The notes under the pieces are model-generated. The model made no database searches. It was not told where the DNA came from and was given only the letters and a program-made list of their open reading frames with translations. Source: an uncultured Opitutia bacterium (GTDB taxonomy: Bacteria > Verrucomicrobiota > Verrucomicrobiia > Opitutales > Opitutaceae). From it: 64,000 nt of DNA. Of the stretch, positions 60,924 through 64,000 are shown piece by piece; position 1 is the stretch's first letter, and each line of letters opens with the position of its first letter. The position numbers and the translations under genes were made by a program. Location: the NCBI GenBank assembly GCA_903896015.1, contig CAITWF010000051.1:1-64000 (forward strand), written 5' to 3'.

Positions 60924-63437
60924 TCAGAGCCGTGAGCCGACGTGCGTGAGCGTGTAGCTCAGAATCACACTGCGCCGATCGCCGAGGCCTGCGTTGGTCT
61001 TGAGGTAGTATTTGTCGAAAAGATTATTGAGCGTCAGGCCCATGTTCTGATCCCACCGCTTGTTCAGCCGGGGAAGTTTGTAGTGAAACGTAAGGTTCCA
61101 CAATGTGGCCGACGGCACGCGAATCTTCCACTGATCGGTGTGTGCAGTCAGGGTCGGCACGCCCTTGATGACCGTCATCGTGTCGCCGGCACTCGGAGTC
61201 TGGGTGGGTACCGAGGACACGTAGCTGGCGAGCAGGTTGACGTAGAGACCCTTCAGCGAACCGCCCGTGAAATTGTATTTCAGGTATGCGCTGCCGTTTT
61301 CGGGAGCAACACCGTTAACGCTCCGACCCACGGCTTCGGGATTTAGGCTGCCGAAAAAGGTATAGCGCGAATCGACGCGGCCAAAGCTGCTGCCCACGGT
61401 AATCGCATCTGAAATCACATAGCTCAGATCGGCCTCCCAGCCGCGGCAGAGCTGGTTGCCATCCTGACGCGAAGTCGTGATGAAATTGCCGGAGCCGACA
61501 GGCGACTCGACAACATCGGTCACACTGACGTTGGCCTGCTGCGTATAAAATCCGCCGAGCGTAAAATTGAGCCTCTGGTTGAGCAGGGAGCCCTTGATCC
61601 CATAGTCAAAACCCTTCGAGTTGAAGGGCGCATACGTTGAAGCCGCGATCACGTTGGGCGCGTTGGTTTGATCGACGAAGTAGGCTTGGCTGTAACTGCT
61701 GTAGAGGTGCAGGTTGGGCAGCACTTGATAGTTGAAACCCAAGTTCGGCTTTCGCTGGTGAACGAAGCGACGGACGACACTGCCTCCGGGCTGACCGGAG
61801 CCGCCCTGTCCCGCCGGAAACGGCGGAAATCCGACGCTCGCGAAATTCGTCGTATAGGCCCGCTCGGAGAACAGCACGTTGTCGATGCGCAATCCAGCGT
61901 AGGCGATCAGCCGGCCATTAAGCGCCATCAACTGCTGCCGGATGTTGCCGCCGAGCGAGGTCGTGCGGCGCCGGGTAAGACTGCCGCCGTTCAACGAAGC
62001 ACCGCCGGTCACAGCATTGCCCGGAGGTGTGAAGAGCGCGAGATTATCGGCCTTATACCAGCTGGGAAAATAAGTGACCGGAGCAGTCGGGACATAGTCG
62101 ATCCGACCGTTCACGGTCGCCGGGGCGAGTGTGACCACGCGACCGGAGGTCGCCGCGTTCCACGCTACGAGCGTGGGATCGGTGTTGACGGAATACTCCC
62201 ACGTCGGGTCGTAGCGGTAGTAATCGTTCAGATCGACGGTGAAGAGCGTCTTGTTTTCAATCTTGTGATCAAAAAGGTAGTAGTGGGCAGCGAGGTCGGC
62301 TTGGAAGCCGCCGCCGTCCTCCATGATCTCGCCGCGGGAGGGCAGCGAACCGCGGGTGGTCGTGACCGCCCCACCATTGAGCGGCACGGTGATGGTGCCC
62401 CAGCCGGTGTTTTGGTTATAATCCCAGCGACGGGCGCCAAACTCATAGGCGCCGATGCGCGTGCTCCAAACACGCGACAACTGTTTGTCGTAGGTCGCTG
62501 TGTAGGTGAAGCTGCCACGAGTCAGCTCGCTGTTTGGCCCATAGGGATTGATGCCCGCGAGCGCGGTGTCGTAGCCCACAAAAGTCGAGGTGGCAGTGTT
62601 GTCGGGTGTCGCCGCGCGCGCAACGGCTACGAGCGGAGCGCCGGGCGGCGGGGAATGCTGCACCTGCAGGAAATATTCCGCCGAGAGCTTCAGATGCGAG
62701 CCGTCTGAAAAGTCGTGTTGGATCGCGCCGAAGAGCTCGGTGTTGCGGATGTGACCGAATTCGTCGGGGTAAAACCGACCGCGCTGGGCGAAGTCGAAAA
62801 CGTAGTAGGTCTTGGCCGCCTTATCGAGTGAGCCCTGCGCATAGAACTCGGTCTTGAACTGGTCGTAGCGACCATCGCTCAAACGAATTTCCTGCTGGTC
62901 CTGCTTTTTCGGCTGGAGCGAGACAAAGTTGATCATGCCACCGGGTGAGGAGCGGCCGTAGATGGCGGCGTTCGGCCCGCGGATAATCTCCACGCGATCG
63001 ATGTTGCTCAGGCCGTAGCGGCCGAGGCGGTAGAATCCGTCCTTCATCTGCGACGATGCGCTGAACCCGCGCAGATTGAATGCGCCACCGATGCCGACAC
63101 CGGTTAGACCTCCAATGTAAGTCATGTTCTCGTCGAGCACGGTGATATTGAAATCGTTGAAGAACTCGCTCGTGAGATTCACGATGCTGTAGGGCAGGTT
63201 CACGATCTTCGTGTTGACGCGACTGCCGGTCATCGTCTCCGAAGCGACGTAGCCGTTGACGTCGTTGCCCGACACTTGGAATTCGGACAACTGCACCACC
63301 GACTCCTTCGCGGTGTCATCGCTTTTCAGAGTGGAGGTCGCGGGTGCGGCCCCCGGCGTGGACTGGGCGGCCAGCCGGGCAAAGAGGGCGAGCAGGCACA
63401 GCCCGCGGGAAAAACGTCGAACAGCATTCATGATCAT
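60924..63437 (-). CDS. TonB-dependent receptor, fourth in window
   Basis: The 837-residue receptor has a signal peptide (MNAVRRFSRGLCLLALFARL, cut after LAAQ), a TonB-box-like VVQLSEFQV, a plug with NLPYSIVNLTSEFFNDFN and VEIIRGPNAAIYGRSSPGG, and a long barrel. There is no regulatory-like N-terminal sandwich. ATG 63437 and ATG 63431 are both possible starts, six bases apart; the frame extends to 63557 across the divergent LacI start. Like the receptor at 41044 it faces a LacI regulator, so control by a sugar signal is expected. No glycosidase follows it in this window, so its substrate cannot be guessed. Confidence 0.92.
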   Translation of the reverse strand: MIMNAVRRFSRGLCLLALFARLAAQSTPGAAPATSTLKSDDTAKESVVQLSEFQVSGNDVNGYVASETMTGSRVNTKIVNLPYSIVNLTSEFFNDFNITVLDENMTYIGGLTGVGIGGAFNLRGFSASSQMKDGFYRLGRYGLSNIDRVEIIRGPNAAIYGRSSPGGMINFVSLQPKKQDQQEIRLSDGRYDQFKTEFYAQGSLDKAAKTYYVFDFAQRGRFYPDEFGHIRNTELFGAIQHDFSDGSHLKLSAEYFLQVQHSPPPGAPLVAVARAATPDNTATSTFVGYDTALAGINPYGPNSELTRGSFTYTATYDKQLSRVWSTRIGAYEFGARRWDYNQNTGWGTITVPLNGGAVTTTRGSLPSRGEIMEDGGGFQADLAAHYYLFDHKIENKTLFTVDLNDYYRYDPTWEYSVNTDPTLVAWNAATSGRVVTLAPATVNGRIDYVPTAPVTYFPSWYKADNLALFTPPGNAVTGGASLNGGSLTRRRTTSLGGNIRQQLMALNGRLIAYAGLRIDNVLFSERAYTTNFASVGFPPFPAGQGGSGQPGGSVVRRFVHQRKPNLGFNYQVLPNLHLYSSYSQAYFVDQTNAPNVIAASTYAPFNSKGFDYGIKGSLLNQRLNFTLGGFYTQQANVSVTDVVESPVGSGNFITTSRQDGNQLCRGWEADLSYVISDAITVGSSFGRVDSRYTFFGSLNPEAVGRSVNGVAPENGSAYLKYNFTGGSLKGLYVNLLASYVSSVPTQTPSAGDTMTVIKGVPTLTAHTDQWKIRVPSATLWNLTFHYKLPRLNKRWDQNMGLTLNNLFDKYYLKTNAGLGDRRSVILSYTLTHVGSRL

Positions 63438-63532
63438 TGTCGTGAATTGATTGAGGGGTGGGGAGGTAACCGACGGATGAACGATGAAAATTTCCCTCGG
63501 CAAAGACAGCGCGGCGTCATTCAAATCGTCGC
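63438..63532. promoter_or_regulatory. Divergent promoter region, fourth receptor and LacI gene
   Basis: Ninety-five bases lie between the two divergent starts. A small AT-rich core (GATGAAAATTTCCC near 63483-63496) could hold a promoter element, but no good operator palindrome was found. Confidence 0.4.
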
Positions 63533-64000
63533 ATGGAAAAGATGAAACCGGTCGCATTAAAGGACATTGCCCGGCGCGCCAAAGTGCATCTGTCGACGGT
63601 TTCGCTCGCGCTGCGCAACAGCCCCAACCTGCCCGAGCGCACCCGCGCCCGACTGCAACGCATCGCCCGGCAAATGGGCTACCGGCCCAACCCGCTCGTC
63701 TCCGCTCTGATGGCCCAGCGCGGCCGGCGCAAAGCCGTCGAAGTCCAGGCCGCCCTCGCCTACCTGCTGCTCTATCCGAAGGATTTCTTGTGGCAGCAAA
63801 ATCCCCTCCATCGTTCGATCTTCCAGGGCGTCTGCGAGCGCGCGGCCGAATTCGGCTTCACCGTCACGACCATCGATCTGACGGAACTCGGTCTGACCGC
63901 CGAGCGGCTCGAGTCGATCCTCGCGGCGCGCGGGATCGTCGGCTTGCTGATGCCGCCGTTCGTCCGCGCCTCCGATTCGCTCCGCCAGCTCAACTGGAGC
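63533..64000 (+). CDS. LacI-family transcriptional regulator, partial
   Basis: The gene runs off the window; 156 codons are visible without a stop. The helix-turn-helix reads LKDIARRAKVHLSTVSLALR and the hinge GYRPNPLVSALMAQR, both close to the LacI protein at 43367 (GYRTNPLVAALMSARR). The sensor domain begins VQAALAYLLLYPKDFL. ATG 63533 is the first of two close Met codons (the other at 63542). It is divergent from the TonB receptor at 60924-63437 and is the likely regulator of that gene. Confidence 0.93.
   Translation, partial: MEKMKPVALKDIARRAKVHLSTVSLALRNSPNLPERTRARLQRIARQMGYRPNPLVSALMAQRGRRKAVEVQAALAYLLLYPKDFLWQQNPLHRSIFQGVCERAAEFGFTVTTIDLTELGLTAERLESILAARGIVGLLMPPFVRASDSLRQLNWS

Noticed and set aside
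1-64000. tRNA, rRNA and CRISPR arrays
   Set aside because: No tRNA-like T-loop sets, rRNA segments or regularly spaced direct repeats were noticed; the 105-bp repeats at 18727-19566 are in-frame TPR coding units.

Overview
The window looks like chromosome from a Verrucomicrobiota bacterium of the Opitutaceae type. The sequence is GC-rich, and its gene content is typical of that group: very long TonB-dependent receptors, LacI regulators paired with receptors, DUF1592/DUF1552 cytochrome-type proteins, DUF1080 and sorbosone-dehydrogenase-like proteins, many glycoside hydrolases and a sulfatase. The taxonomy is inferred from gene families only; there is no rRNA gene here. No tRNA, rRNA or CRISPR array was seen.

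Layout. 1-1106: a decayed group II intron on the minus strand, sitting directly behind a receptor terminator. 1134-8108: two tandem paralogous TonB-dependent receptors, each with its own terminator and a shared upstream DNA element; the second is divergent from a GH95 alpha-L-fucosidase (8388-10916). 10926-12236: a small membrane protein and two paralogous unknown membrane proteins, one with an apparent frameshift. 12259-16276: DUF1592/DUF1552 pair. 16363-23797: housekeeping and mixed genes (SpoU-type RNA methyltransferase, TMTC-like TPR membrane protein, RlmM-like methyltransferase, B12-dependent ribonucleotide reductase, SDR). 23896-24402: BON lipoprotein. 24409-31507: a fucose/sulfate locus with sulfatase, enolase-superfamily epimerase, AraC regulator, fucose-isomerase-like protein and GH29 fucosidase.

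31405-43302 is the most interesting stretch: ten minus-strand genes with gaps of 4-14 bases or short overlaps, reading from a TonB receptor through a clan-A glycosidase, malonyl-CoA synthetase (matB), malonate transporter MadL and MadM, a GDSL esterase, an agarase-like glycosidase, two beta-propeller proteins and an alpha/beta esterase. A LacI regulator is divergent from it. Together they suggest uptake and breakdown of a glycan or glycoside carrying malonyl esters: esterases release malonate, MadLM imports it and MatB makes malonyl-CoA, while the glycosidases handle the sugar part.

44553-47030 is a GH3 beta-glucosidase with an IS630-type transposase remnant and a 100-bp palindrome upstream. 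47994-52139 holds a DUF1080/PA14 protein, a sorbosone-dehydrogenase-like protein with a blue-copper domain, and a DUF1653 protein, a likely 3-keto-sugar module. 52199-63437 holds a second TMTC-like TPR protein, a seven-PAS hybrid histidine kinase, an ABC exporter and a fourth TonB receptor. The window ends inside a second LacI regulator, divergent from that receptor.
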